From positions 12,420,029-12,484,028 of the forward strand of contig CM075942.1 of NCBI GenBank assembly GCA_038030265.1: a stretch of 64,000 nucleotides of DNA. Reading direction: 5' to 3'. The notes beneath the pieces were generated by a model, which was given only the letters and a program-made list of their open reading frames with translations, had not been told where the DNA came from and searched no databases. The DNA comes from Corythucha ciliata (Eukaryota > Arthropoda > Insecta > Hemiptera > Tingidae). Both the position numbers and the translations under genes were made by a program. Position 1 is the stretch's first letter, and every line of letters starts with the position of its first letter. Below are positions 22,751 to 35,700 of the stretch, piece after piece.

Positions 22751-25700
22751 ATTTTGCCCGTAAGTGCATTCTCCTCTCTCCTCCTGTATAATTTTTCACG
22801 TTCCTACTTCCACGAACAAAAACCTAAAAATCCTCATTTTTCGATCTGTCAGCCTTGGCCCCTATACCTTTGTGTACTACCGATCCCCTTCGATTTCCCA
22901 TTACAGTCATTTCACGCTCCTCATTAAAGAGAGAAAAAAACGGCCCCTTATAAGTGCTGACGTCCTAATTCGCTTGATTTCCACTTCAAAATGCCATCAA
23001 GGAGTATTGTTATGGTGGCAAGGAGCGCTGGGTGTTGTTTTGACTTCCGTTGTTTAAGTAGCCGAAAAAAAAAAATGACACGGTGCTAAAAAGGTTTTAA
23101 TGCGTCGAAAGTGACGAGTTTTAAAGGCGTTAAAAGGCCTCGTTGTTTGAGTGCTTGGAAATGGCTTGTAGACGGGAGCGATGAGGGGATACACGCGCGG
23201 GCATGCGAGTCCGTGCGTTGTTACTCAAAACGCTATGGCGATGTTATTCGGTATTGTTCGGTTACTTTGGTGGTAATGTTTCGAAATTTGCCGTTAACGT
23301 CCCCAATATATACGGAATATAGTTGGCCGTGGTGTTGAGACGGTGACGGTGACGTATATAGAAACCTCCACAGACCAAAGACCATTAACAAAGAAGTCCC
23401 ATCAGTAGCTCATTGAAACCTCGCGTCGGGTCAGAAAGAACAGGTTTGACCCGCTCTTCAGGCCACTACAAGGTCGACAAAATAGAAAATCCACCAAAAA
23501 GCTAAACGACAACGATATATTGCCCATTTTAGCGGGTTTTCGAGGCGCCGCGCCGGCCACCCGCACCCACTCATTCAACTTGAGGTTCGTCTGCGTGTTA
23601 GCTACGAAAAATGCTTCATATTTAGAATCACCCCCCCCCCCTGAATGGCTTCGATACCATATCGCCCCTCCCCAACATCTGCCACTGCCACTGAGCTTTA
23701 CTGAAAATAAGGACGAGGGAACCTTATGTGACCCCCTCCCCCCTATTCGCTTTTAATCCAAGGAATCATCGGTACAGCCGAGGGCGAGATTGGAAAAGGA
23801 CATTCCAGCGTGCTGTTTAGAAACAAAACAAAAAAAAAAACAGCGAATGGAGACGGCTTATACGACCCGAATGTTGTTAAATGAAATGAAAACAACAGCT
23901 CATAAAAACAGACATAGAAGTGAGAAGTTTTAAAAGGTGGCTTTAGTATGCTCGAGCCGTAAGTTCTATATTTACTGTTGTTGGAGAATGTCCAGGATTT
24001 GCGGAATGGTCGATTTGTTCGATGAAACGGACACGGAAGGGTGTATTTTTTGAAAGTTGTGATGATAAAATAACATTTCGACTGGATTAAGCGAGCAGTT
24101 TTATCGCTGGGAATCACCGAAAGATTTTGTTTTCGAATTTTGTTATGATTCATCAATCGCTGGGTTGTGTGTGTCTGCGACTTTATTTTTTAGGGTTGAA
24201 GGTGAGTCTTCCTCTTGCAGGGTGGCGAGAAAGTCACTTTATTGTTCATTTCTTTTCTCTCTTTCTTTCTTTCCTTTATGTGTTTACAAAGCGAGAGCAC
24301 GATTTCCTCATTGTCATTAATGGCAGTCGTAAATGGAACAGACAGAAGCCGTGGTAAAAAAAAAAAGGCTGAACATTGTGAGGGGGATGGTAAGGTTGAC
24401 ATGCTATGGTGAAGGGCGGGTGGGGTGCTTTTTTTTTACTCTCAACTTTAAAACTCGCAAAAATGTGAACGCCAGCAGCTCACCACAGCACATTGTCAGA
24501 CACAACAAGCAAGGCCAATATAGAGTTTAAGATGAGGAGAAGTAAGGCCGTCGGCTTTGGAAAGAAGATTTCAAGAAAAGTTTTTTACCTCCCCCCCCCC
24601 ACATTTTTCCACATTTTTAAAAAGTCACAAAAATTTAATCAATTTTCGTCACGCTCCAACCGGCTCAGTTCTCTCTCAGGAGAGAGGAAACAAAAAACAC
24701 CACGGTAATTTGTGGCATTTCACTGAATTCACCGGCGGAGAAAACAAGCCTCAGTCGGCAGTAATTTTCTGTTTCTGCTACCGAGAAACCTCGGAAATTA
24801 TTGACTAGTTTCGAAAAAAAAAAGAAAAAAAAAGTGTGGTAGAGAGGGGAGAACCGTCAAGACCTCCCAAGAAGGATTGCATAAAATAAAAATTAATCCT
24901 GTCAACGTTGGTATCATCATTGCATGTACAGGATGATTATTATGTTGCTCCCTCTCTAATATTTTATATTATTGTCGGCGCAGCGAATAAAATACAGTTG
25001 TTTTTTTTTTTCACCAGTTTTTAAAGTCAAGGCCACAGCTACCACCCTTCCCATCACTCTCATTTAGATGAAATCGCTAATTGAAGCAATTATCACAGAA
25101 CTCAACTGTCTTGACATTCGAAACGAGCAACTTCCGAGTCCCGGTTGTGTGAGTTATATTCATTGTTTAACGTGGTGGGGGGGGGGGGTGATGAAAAGGT
25201 CGCGCTGTATGAGTTTGTATTGTGGAGGTGGGGGAGTTACCACCATATTTGAGCGATTTGTATAGATAACAACATCCGGAGCGCAATAGTCAATGAGGAA
25301 AAATGAAAATATCTACTATTTTTTTAAACGTTGACGACTTTTAAATCGGCTCAAGTTTTACTGATTTGCCTTGCAAAACTATGTAAAACCGTATATCTTA
25401 TCTTTACCATTAAATTCATTAACATAATATGAAAAGCTTGTACGGCAGACCGTTATTAGGATGCTGTACAAAGGGGTTTGCGGAGATCGCAATTTCACCC
25501 GGCCGATTGATTTAATCAAAGCGTCCACTAATCACTTGTATAACGGAATTTCACTCGTTCAATAATGACATTCATGAAATATCCCAAGCTGTTGTGAGAG
25601 TACGCAGACCGTAAAACGTTTCTTTGTGTTCAACTTCCTTTTGCATTTTGTCTTGCCTTTTTTACTCGACATTTCATTGGAATGTCTTTGATCGTTTGCG

Positions 25701-26340
25701 AGGGAGTGCTGCGTCCCCGTTCGGCAGTAGAAAAATGAGTGACAGAAAGGTCACAGCAAATCACTGGTGGCAGGGTTCGAACAAGCAAATCACCGTTAAA
25801 ATGTTGCGAATAAAAAAAAGAAAAATGTCTCGCGTATTTCTTATTTTTGTTCGTTGTGCGCGACGTTATTTAAGTTTAGCAGTGTTGATCGAGCTAATTT
25901 TTCTTAATTTGTGTAATAAATGCTAGGAATCCACATAATCCGGCTGAAACGCAGAGCTAAAGCAATGAGAATGTGATTATGGTCACTTAAGCGGGGGGGG
26001 GGGGGAGCATGCATGAACCACCGCGTTCTAATATACGATCGATAACGACAAAGCAATCAATCGAAGTTTTTTTCTCTCTCATAGAACTGAATGTGATCAA
26101 AATTAAAAAGAGAAAGAAGAAAAAAAAGGCAAATCGTTAACGCCCGGAACTTGAGAGGAAGTACCGCTCCGGTCACGTTCAGAGCAGGGTGACTTTGCCT
26201 ATACTGGCCGGCTCCTTCACTCATTCCTCTACAATGTCTCCGTGACAAGCAACACGTGTGCCAGCGTTATTTATTCTTCTTGCCTAGAGCCGTGTTGGCC
26301 AGTATCAATTTTGTTGACATTCCCCCCCCCCCCACCGAAA
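22751..26340. other. Single-copy island in intron 2 (second)
   Basis: 3.6 kb free of the tandem families. It has several A/T runs and G or C runs (23632, 24593, 25177-25188, 25991, 26322). No coding gene is recognisable. Candidate regulatory DNA by exclusion only. Confidence 0.45.
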
Positions 26341-26760
26341 TTTATTCATTGATGAGGTGTAACCTCGAAAATGCTTTTTAAGTGAGTGAGGCCAACGAAA
26401 TCGAAGCCAACCTACAGCGAAACTCCTCGAAATTTCATTATTGAAGAAGTCGGACCCACCAAAATTGGCTTTTAGAGAGAGATAAACCTAAGAAATTGAT
26501 TTTTTCGTTGAGCTACTTTTTAATGAAATAGAGATTTTTGATGGGCCAACCCTGCAAAATTTGTTTTTTTAAAGGTGGCAGATTCTGTGAAATTTCTCTT
26601 TGAAGATGGCCATCTCTAAAACCCAGGAATGTTCGAATTAATGGGTGAGAAATGATCCACGAATTTAACTTCTTTAGGGAGCAAGCGAGTCAAATACACG
26701 TTTGGTTTTTGAAGGAGCTTTAAAAATAGCCAAACTAAATTCACGCACTCTAGAAGCGGC
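26341..26760 (-). repeat. Family F array, reverse orientation
   Basis: Degenerate units such as AACCCGCGAAATTGATTTTT, reading as the reverse complement of family F; directly adjoins a family B array. Confidence 0.6.
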
Positions 26761-28110
26761 TAAACTGACTAATCGTGCACGGAAAAATGGGCAATACTGA
26801 AAATGGGCAAAAAAAAGGCTCTATATTCGCGTCTTGTGCGAGCTAAAAATAGCCGAAATATTGCGATTCCCGGTCTAAATATAACAAAACTGACTCTAGG
26901 CGCTCAAAAATAGCTAAACGTGCCCTGGAAATGCCTGAACGGATAATTCCTGCCTTGAAAATTGAAAAATCTACCATTCGAGCCTAAGCCAAGAATGGTC
27001 AAACTAGCCATTTGGACCTTGTTTCGTGAATCACGAAACTGGTGATTCCTATACACTAAAAAGTGGTCCAACTAACCTCTATGAAACTGGATAAACTGAC
27101 GATTCGCGCTCTACACAGGTTGTTCGTGGTTTCTACCCTCAAAAAGGCCAAATCGACTGTTCTCGCGCCAAAACTGCCGAACTGACCAATCTCGCATTGC
27201 TTTGACGTGTGATATATTCGCGCACGAAAGACAAAAGACTAATTCAATGTTCAATGCGCCCTAAAGAGGGCTAAATTGGCTACATTGAAGCCATAAAATT
27301 GGAAAAACTGACTCTGTACCCTTCAAAAATAGCTAAGCGTAGCGGCATTATAGTTTTAAAGCTATGTTTTACCTTAATAAGTGATGGCAATGCACACATA
27401 AAATATAGGCGTATGCCTCTTTGCCGTGTGTCTCATGGATATTGTTCTAAGAGTTTTGTGGGCTTATTATGTGTGAGTATGTTAGTGTTTGTTTAAAGTA
27501 TTAGTAAATTGTTAATAGAGATGATTAACCGTCCCTAATGATTGCCAAATTGAACATTCGCGCAAATAAAATGATAAAACTGGCAATTCCTGCACTCTAA
27601 AAACGGAAAAACTGGCTATTCACACCCTACAGTTGGCTTAAGGGATTATTTGCGCCATAAAAACTGACTATTTGCGTCCACTCTCGTGCCTTGAATATGT
27701 CAAAACTTTGTTCGTACCGTACATTTGCCGAAAATGACGCGAATTCGTACCGACTACTACGCCCTAGAAATAACCATAACATACTCATAGTTTGCGCCGT
27801 AAAAATGGCATAACTCGCTACTCAATCCCTAAAATTAGCAAAACTGACTGTGCGGCCTGTACTGAATGGTTTAAATGACGATTCGCGCTGTCGGCTCAAT
27901 TGCTAAGCGGACCACTCGTGCCCGAGTAATAGGATCCTTGCACTAAAAATAGCCAAACTGATCATTTGCGACTGATTCACGCCATTCAAATGCCTAATTG
28001 GCCTTGTCGCGACAAATACAAATGTTTGATCTTGAGATTCACGCCCTTAAAATATTATATGACTATTCGCGCGCTAAAATCAATGAATTGACCTATTCCC
28101 TCACTGAATA
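26761..28110 (+). repeat. Family B tandem array
   Basis: Units of about 28-30 bp built on GCCAAACTGACTATTCGCG and CCCTAAAAATGG, with many diverged copies. The same family is at 39.4-40.3 and 57.2-58.45 kb. Confidence 0.8.
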
Positions 28111-29365
28111 GCACCGTTCTCACCGTACAAAAAGATTGACCCCCCCCCTCTTACTCTGTTGGTTCAACAACAAAATCAAATTATCGCAGGCATGAGACTG
28201 AACATCAGGTTGTTTACGGTGAAATAGGTAACGTGTTTTGGGGCTGGAAATACATTATTTTGGAGATTTCACGATTTCCGGAACCCAACGTGAGAACCCA
28301 GGAATCGAATGCATCGACAGCTGCCACGTCGTAAGGCTGGATCCGTGCCTGTAAAGGTCATGAAGGATCTGTAGAAGAGGTTTTGGTTTGTTGGAGAGAA
28401 AATGATTCAACGCGCTGAGGCCAGTTTTGCAGAGTTGCCATGTTGATATTAAACCGCGTTTTGACCTATTTTTGGACGTGGTTTAAAAGACACTAAACCG
28501 TGATTTCGGCTATTTAAATCGACGCGAGCATTGGGTTGATTTCGAGGGATGGGGGGGGGGGGGCTTGGCTGTTCTCATTGGCGGAACTACACCTATCGTG
28601 ACCCCGGGACGGAAATTTCGTCAACCCGAGTCAACTGTCGAGCCAACCCCGCAAATTTTGATTTTGATGTAGTCAAATCCTTCAAAATTGATTTTTAAAT
28701 GGGCCAAATCCCTGAAATTTGAGCTGGGGGTGAAAACTGTTAATTCTAGCAATCTAACCAAGACAAATATTCTAGTCAAGACCATTACAAAAGGAATGTG
28801 ACTCTGGAATCAACTGTTTCGTTCTCCTGTTTGGCCTTTAAGGGTGACTGAAACCCGAGAACTACGGTTCTTTGGTATCCAAATCCACGAAATTTGGGCT
28901 TTGAACTGGCTAAACCCCCGGCGAAAATTACATTTTAATGTGCTCAATGGGCATTTTGGTTCAGAGGGGAAAGTATACATTTCATGGCATAAGCCCTGCT
29001 CTTCCACTCCAATTTTCTGCCCTGTATAGTGTGAATACGCAATTTTATGGCCGGTGTAGCCGATTTAGCTTGTAAAACGTCGTATATCTAATAAAAATCT
29101 GCCGTTACGCCTCAAATTACCCAGGGAAATTAACGCAGAAACAAGAGAATTTCATGAAGAGGCGGTCAATTTGGGGTAGAATTTGGAATTTTGGTCTCAA
29201 AGTTGTATTTTTTCACATGGAGATATAATTGACTCGCAAAATGGTATTTTTGAAGGAGGGGAGGGCACATCTAAACTGCTCGGATTCTTGCTCCTCCAAT
29301 GGCGGCTGACTTCCTCCGCCAATTGGGAATGCTCAGAAGCTGGTGCCCTCTTTCAAATCTTCATA
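28111..29365. other. Mixed region with degenerate family F-like units
   Basis: Includes a 13-nt G run (28551-28563), ATTGGCGGAACTACACC near 28580 that resembles an eroded hAT end, and CCACGAAATTTG-type units at 28650-28930. No gene is recognised. Confidence 0.45.
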
Positions 29366-29373
29366 CAACTTCT

Positions 29374-31488
29374 CAGTGGCGTAGGTAGGAATTAGTCCTG
29401 GGGAGGAGGGGGGGTTCAGATTGAAATCCCGTAAGGGTGAGAGGAGGGGGTAATTTCACATTTTAGTCATCATTCCAACCAGCCAGCACACTCTTGAATC
29501 TGGACATCTTGCTGGCCTGCTCATCATCTCTCAGTTAGGGGCAATTTTTGGACACTATCCCGCAAATTAGCGCTTTTTTGGCCGAGTGTATCGTTCTTCT
29601 CAATTTCAGCCGCAGATTAGCGGTTTTGCCCCACCCCCTACCATAGTCATGAATTTGCGCATTTTCTCAACTTTAGCAGCAAAGTATCGTTTTTATCCTG
29701 TGAGCGATGTTTCTTAATTATCCACGAGTTTTGGCGTTTTCCTCAATTTTAGCAGCATATTACCGATTTTTAATTTTTTTTTGCAGGGGATTAGCACTTT
29801 TCTCACTTTTAGCTGGAAATTAACGTTGTTCTTAAAGTGTTTTCCACAATATTAGCCGCAAAATAGGGGGATTTTTCACGAATTAGGATTTTTTTTGGTT
29901 CACCATACGCAATGCATGAGCGATTTTTCTCAGTTTACTCACGAATTAGCGGTTTATTCGCCTATTACCATAAATTGGCGCGTTTTTTCAATTTCAGCCT
30001 GAAAAGTTGCCTTCAGAATCCGCAAATTGGCGTATAGTCAGTTTTTCGAACAAATTAAAATTTTTCTCAATTTCAACCACGAATTAGCGCTTTTTTTTTG
30101 TAACGGCGACGCGTCGTATAGCGTTTTAAACCTGTGAATTAGCGAATTTTCTCAATTTCAGTCACGAATTGGCGTTTAGCGCAATTTAAGCTGTAAATTG
30201 GCGATTTTTTCCACTTTTAGATGCAAATTAGCAATTTTCTCAATTTTTAGGCTTAAAATTAACCTTTTTCTTAATTTTGACCAGGCTGATTATTTTATTC
30301 TCTAAATTTTACTCGCAAATTAGCGGGTTTTCACATTTTACCACCGCATTAGCAAAACTATAAAACTTTTATAGTTACAGATTATTGCTTCTTTTCAGTT
30401 CTAGCCGTGAATTAGCGTATTTTTTAACATCATCCTATAGCCATGCATGAATTTGCCATTTTTCTGAATTTCAGAAGGTGCGAATTTAAATTATAAATGT
30501 GAATATTTTTTCTGTCAAAAAATCATCATTTTTAAATTATAAATTTCACGAGAATTAGTGATTTTTCTCAATTTTCGCAGCGAATTTTCGTTTTTTCTAA
30601 ATTTTAGCAGCGTAGTCGCGTAGTCCAACCCGTGCATTACCTACCAAGTTTTGTCAATTTTTGCCGAGAATTGGTGTTTGACTCAATTTAAGCTGCAAAT
30701 TAGCAGTTTTTCCCATTGTTAATTGAGAATTACCACTTTCCCAAATTTGAACTGAAAATTAACGTTTTTCTTAATTTTGGCTGCGCTAATTGGTGATTTT
30801 TTTAATGTTTGCCGCGAATTAGTGATTTTCTTCATTTTATATCCGCAAATTAACGTTTTTCCACAACTTTATATCTGCGAATTGCAAATTAGCAACTTTT
30901 CCCAATTTCAGCTGTGTAATAGCGTTTTGTGCTAATTTTGCGGATATTCAGCATCCTACTCCCGTTTTTCATACTCGAATGGGCGATTTTACGCCATTTC
31001 AGTTGTCAATTTGCCATTTTTGTCCAATTTTAACCTGAAAGCGTCTTTTATTTGTCAATATTATAGCGTGTTTTCTCAACTTTAACCTCGGGGTTTGCCC
31101 AAATACAACAATTTTGCGTTGATTTCCACATTTTATTCGAAGAAGGGCCTCTGGAAGTTGCATCGCGAGACCACGAATCAGCGCTTTTTAGCAGCTATAG
31201 CCACGTATATCTGATAGAGGGTCCGGGGCGAACCTCCCCCCGCCGTACCACGGTACACTACTGCGTTGGGTCTGAAGTCCAAGGAAGAAAAAGCTCGACG
31301 TACTCGGACCTTTTGGGGCTGCTTAAAGTCCATAAAATCTGCTAAACCTAACTTCAACGTGAAATGCTCAATATTCGGAGATTTTATGGGGCTCTTCGTT
31401 ATGCTACTAGTGCTCTTTCGTTCGTGTACTTGTAGCTCTGGGGGGGGGGGGATCTATCCCCCATATCCCTCCCGTACCTACGCCCCTG
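29374..31488. mobile_element. hAT-like element (2.1 kb) filled by a family A array
   Basis: Left end CAGTGGCGTAGGTA and right end complement CAGGGGCGTAGGTA match in 13 of 14 bases. Perfect 8-bp duplications CAACTTCT flank it (29366-29373 and 31489-31496). G-rich sequence follows each end inward (near 29400 and 31441). The interior from about 29540 to 31190 is a long family A array and there is no transposase. A second transposon-like end (GTACCACGGTACACTACTG, about 31236-31254) lies inside, so the element may be nested. Confidence 0.88.
29540..31190 (+). repeat. Family A tandem array inside the hAT-like element
   Basis: The longest family A array in the window. Typical units read GCGAATTAGCG, T-rich spacer, TCTCAATTTTAGCC, with unit lengths varying by tens of bases. 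Confidence 0.85.
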
Positions 31489-31599
31489 CAACTTCTACGC
31501 AGAGAGGCACTCCAGTTTGAAAAGTGAAGGCGAGGACATTGTTGCTGACGTTATGATGAAGTCATCTCCGTATCCTCTATTTTTTTTTCTATTTTAGTT

Positions 31600-32350
31600 C
31601 GCAGAACACTTGTTCTAAAATTGCAAGCGCGAATTAGTCTTTTTTCTCAATTTAGCGGTGAATTAGCAAATTTTCTCAAGTTTTGCAGCGGAATATAGCG
31701 CTTATTCATTATTTTTTCCACAAAGTATTAGCAAACAAAATTAGCCGGGAACTAGCGATTCCTCCATTTTTAACGCGAGTTCAGGTTTTTCTCTATTCTA
31801 CCTGTGAAATTTTCTATTACCCGCGAATGAGCGCTTTTTCTCAGTTCAAGCAACTTGAATTACCGTTTATTTGTCAATTTCAGCAGCCTGATTTTACCCG
31901 AATAATCCGCGAGTCAGCGTTTTCTCCATTTCAACTGCCTGAATTAGCGCTTTTTCTCAATTTTTTGAGCCACATGCTTCATGACAACTCTAATCGCGAA
32001 TTAGCGTTTTTCTCAATTTTAGTGCCAAAGAAATATTTTTCTTTCAATTTCATGCGTGAATTAGCATTAGAGCATTTTCTCTATTCATTCCGCGAATTGT
32101 CATTTTCTCAACTAAATTTTTCTTTCCATTCCTGTAGCCGTGAATTAGCGTCTCATTTCAGCCCGCGAAGTTATCTCAAGAATCCGCCAATTCATGTTTT
32201 CTCATTGTCAGCTGGGAATTAGCGCTTTTTCTTCTGCCCAAAATCGGCCCCAAATTGTGGCATTGTAGCGTTTTTCTCATTTTTTTCAAGTGAGTTACAG
32301 AGTTAGCGACCTTTTCACGTCTTAACAACCTAAAATTACCCATTGTTTCA
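31600..32350 (+). repeat. Family A tandem array, forward
   Basis: Continues the same family 100 bp beyond the hAT-like element. A 179-codon frame across it (31683-32222) is made of repeat units and is not a gene. It ends at a GC-rich block (32365-32430) with GGTGGTCGCC and CCTTGGTACGC, which looks like a truncated transposon end. Confidence 0.75.
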
Positions 32351-32464
32351 TCTTTAACCTTTTCGGGCGCCCAGTACGAACCCGGGGTGGTCGCCCCCCC
32401 CCACCCTGGCCACTACCTTGGTACGCTCGAGGACGTAAAAAAAAAAAAAATTGTTGCAAGTTTA

Positions 32465-32700
32465 GTCGTTGGAAACCCCAATTTCGCTAAGGGGTTATTC
32501 TTGTAAAACCTATTGTCGCGAGTTTGACTCTTTCAAAAAACTAAATTCAAGCGTTTGCAGTCTCACTCAGAAAATCAATTTACACAGATTTGGGTGTTTC
32601 AAAATCAATTTCGCGGGGTTTGGCTCACTCAAAAACAGTTTTTCGGCTCGCCTCTTCAAAATCTCAGTTTTGCGAGCTTATATAGGGACCGTTTAACAAT
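32465..32700 (+). repeat. Family F array
   Basis: Units such as TTCAAAAATCAATTTCGCGG and GTTTGGCTCACTC. Confidence 0.7.
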
Positions 32701-35700
32701 GCTCTTATTATATATAGAAAAAGCTGGGATTAGTCTGGTTGCTATGGGCCTTTTTGTAAACAGTAATGAAAATTTATTCGAGGGAAAGCTATTCCATGAG
32801 ATAACCAGTGATTGATAAACCCAACCTTAGTCTAGTTTAAAATAGAACCAATTTCCCGGGGTCATAGGGTTGAAAAAATCAATTTTACAGGGTTTATTCT
32901 GTAAATAACAAAAACAATTTCATGCAGTTGAGTCAATGCAGTGCAAATCCGTACAAAAAATGCACATTCGGCCCATTTTGGGCCGACATTTGATTACCTG
33001 TGAGGGGGGGGGGGTAGTATTTCAGCCAGAAAAATACTTACTTTGAGTCATAAACTGGTCATTTTGCAGTAAATTGACAATTTTGTATTAATTGTGTGAC
33101 ATTTCCTAACTCTTAGTTTGCACTGAAGCTAATGAGCTGGAAACACATTTTAAAATGTTCTCAAGTAGGTACTATACCGACGGAACTTTTTTGTTCTGGA
33201 AAATACTTGTTTGTAAAGAATTTTCTGCTTTTTTTTTCCTTCTTCTTCTTTTTTATTTTTTGTTTTTTACTGCAGAATGATGGCAACCCTAAGATACAAC
33301 CCGCAAATAAGGCACCACCAGGTGACTTACCAGAGAAGGGGTTTTAATCTATGAGAAAGGATAAAAGGAGATGTACAACAGAAAGAGGGTCCGAAAAGAA
33401 CAAAAAAAAGGAAGACAGACGGAATTCATTTAAATCTGAACAAGGAGGAACCCTTATTTGTGATGACCATCGGGGATAACTTGATAGTGGAAGGGGGTGA
33501 GGGGATCATCCCTTTTATTTGTATCAACGTTAAGGAAAATGGCTGAGGCCGTTGCAAAGGGGAAGAAATGGTCTATAAGTTAGACTGTTATGGACGAGGG
33601 GCAGGGGGGGGGAGAAAAGAAAAACTTGCAGCAAAATGAAACATATGTTTATACGCCCTTTGATTACTATGCACCCTCTGTTCAGTTTGAAAGGTAATTT
33701 CATCCTGAGAAATGGTTCTAGAAAAGGGTGTCTCATGGAAATGGTTCATCGCTTCTCTTCAACGTCAAACAAGTAGTGCTTCAAACTGACCCTTCCACCC
33801 CTCCACCAATGACATTCATCATCCCGCCCGACCGAGGAGGATCCGAGTTTTTTTTTGTTTTTTTTTTGTAGAGCAGACTCGTAACTCACTCAGCCGAGGT
33901 TTCATAATAACCGCATGATAATAGAAAAAAGGGTGACGGGAACGGTTAAACCAAAATAGAAAGCTTCTTAAACTCGTTACAAAAACAGTCTCACGATGGA
34001 AACCCCTGAGAGTAAAGGGTCACGTTGTGAAGCAAATCAGACAAACTGCCCCTCCACCGAAGTTTAAATCATTCAAACGGGTGACTTCTTGTATATCTTC
34101 CAATCCAAAGCGAAAGTGATCGCAATAAGAATTTTTAATGGATTATTATCGTCCGTCATCACGTTCTCATCTATTGCGTGTACCTCTCTCGAATTGTGTG
34201 TCAGAAACTCGCTTCATTACAGTTAGCAAGGTCACAGACGACGACAAACGAGTTGATACCTCACGCTAATGAACAAAGCGAAAAATTCGCCCTCTTTTGC
34301 GAGATCAGTTTCACTTTATTCAAAAGGCGTATCGTCAATTTGTTATTGAAATAGCTCCACAGCGAACAAATTAATCGACCCTCAAACTCCTTTGACCTTT
34401 TCGATTGGTATCGTCACTTGTTAGAAGGTTCTTTTGATTGCATTTTCTGTGATTGAGCAAGACATAAAATTATTTTTTTACTGTGTTGACGATATTGTTG
34501 CGTTTTTTGAGGTCATTAGACTTTCCTCTTCGCCCAAAAATGTTTTTTTTTATTTTTTTTACGGCGTGTTTCTCGACACTCATTTTCGTGTCTCGATCGT
34601 TTCAGTGGGTGAGATTTGGCGCCTCGTTCTCATAGCTGGATGGTGTGGTGATGGCGAGGGAAGAAGGGGTGTTACGTGACTTGGCTCACTATGCCTGCGG
34701 GTAAAGGGCTCTGGAGGACGTTTATTCAACGTTAATTTAACGCACCGCTGTTTCAACGATATATTTTTCGGAGTTCTGTCTCCCTTTTGGAATAAATTTA
34801 TTTCCACCCGCGGGTTCCCCGTTTGAAAGAGCGAGAGGTTGTAATAACATCCTCAACCCTCTCATCTCATACGAGATATATATTTTCAAAGAGAGAATGA
34901 AAAGTCGTAGCGACACCATGTGGAAACCCTTCCTATGTGTCTCTCCCGGTGTACAAAAAAAAAGAAGGGTAAATTTGGGGAAGCTAAGTGATGCATGGCA
35001 CCTTGGTGGGTCCCACCCTTCGTCGAATATTCAATTAAGGAGGGTTAGAGGATATACTTCACTCACTAAACCCTCCTCAGACTCCTTCTCCCACTCTTAA
35101 CTTCAATACCAAGGCCGTATATCAATTAGAAAACACACCCCCGCAGCGTCATCTGGGTTCGGTGGGGGAGAGTGGACCATAAATCTGTGAACAAGGAAAC
35201 AAGGCCCGCCATTTCACCCTTCTTTCACAGCTATAAGGCAATCGAGGAGGGAAATGACAATTACGTCGAATCGGAAAGGGTGTGGAAGGGTATGATATAT
35301 AAAATGGTGGAATTGTAAGGCTTCCCTTCCCTTCAAGCCGCATGATGGGTGGGTTTGAATGGATAAAAAGGGTGATTGGGGGCGTAGGGGTTGGCTATAA
35401 TTGGCTGGAACTATAAATAAGGATCAACTTCGCCGGAAAACTAATTGCAGTCAAGTTAGAAACGTTGAAGACGTCGGAAAAAGAGTGAATGAGACAATTT
35501 ATTTGTCGGGCGATACGAATAATCAGGGGCGTTTGAGCGTGGGTTACACCGTATAGTGACAAGAAAAAAAAAAACATCCACCGCATGTGCCTCGTGATTT
35601 AAAAAAATATATATTCAAATAAACTTGTCGCACTATTTCGCTGCCGCCCTTAAATCATACGTTAAAGCGGCATGGCTCCTCCCTCTCAATATTTTTCTTC

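Noticed and set aside
28290..28365. tRNA-like B box (minus strand TTCGATTCCTGGG)
   Set aside because: No A box at correct spacing and no cloverleaf.
31683..32222. 179-codon + frame
   Set aside because: Built from family A repeat units; the periodic SRELA/REL residues reflect the repeat.
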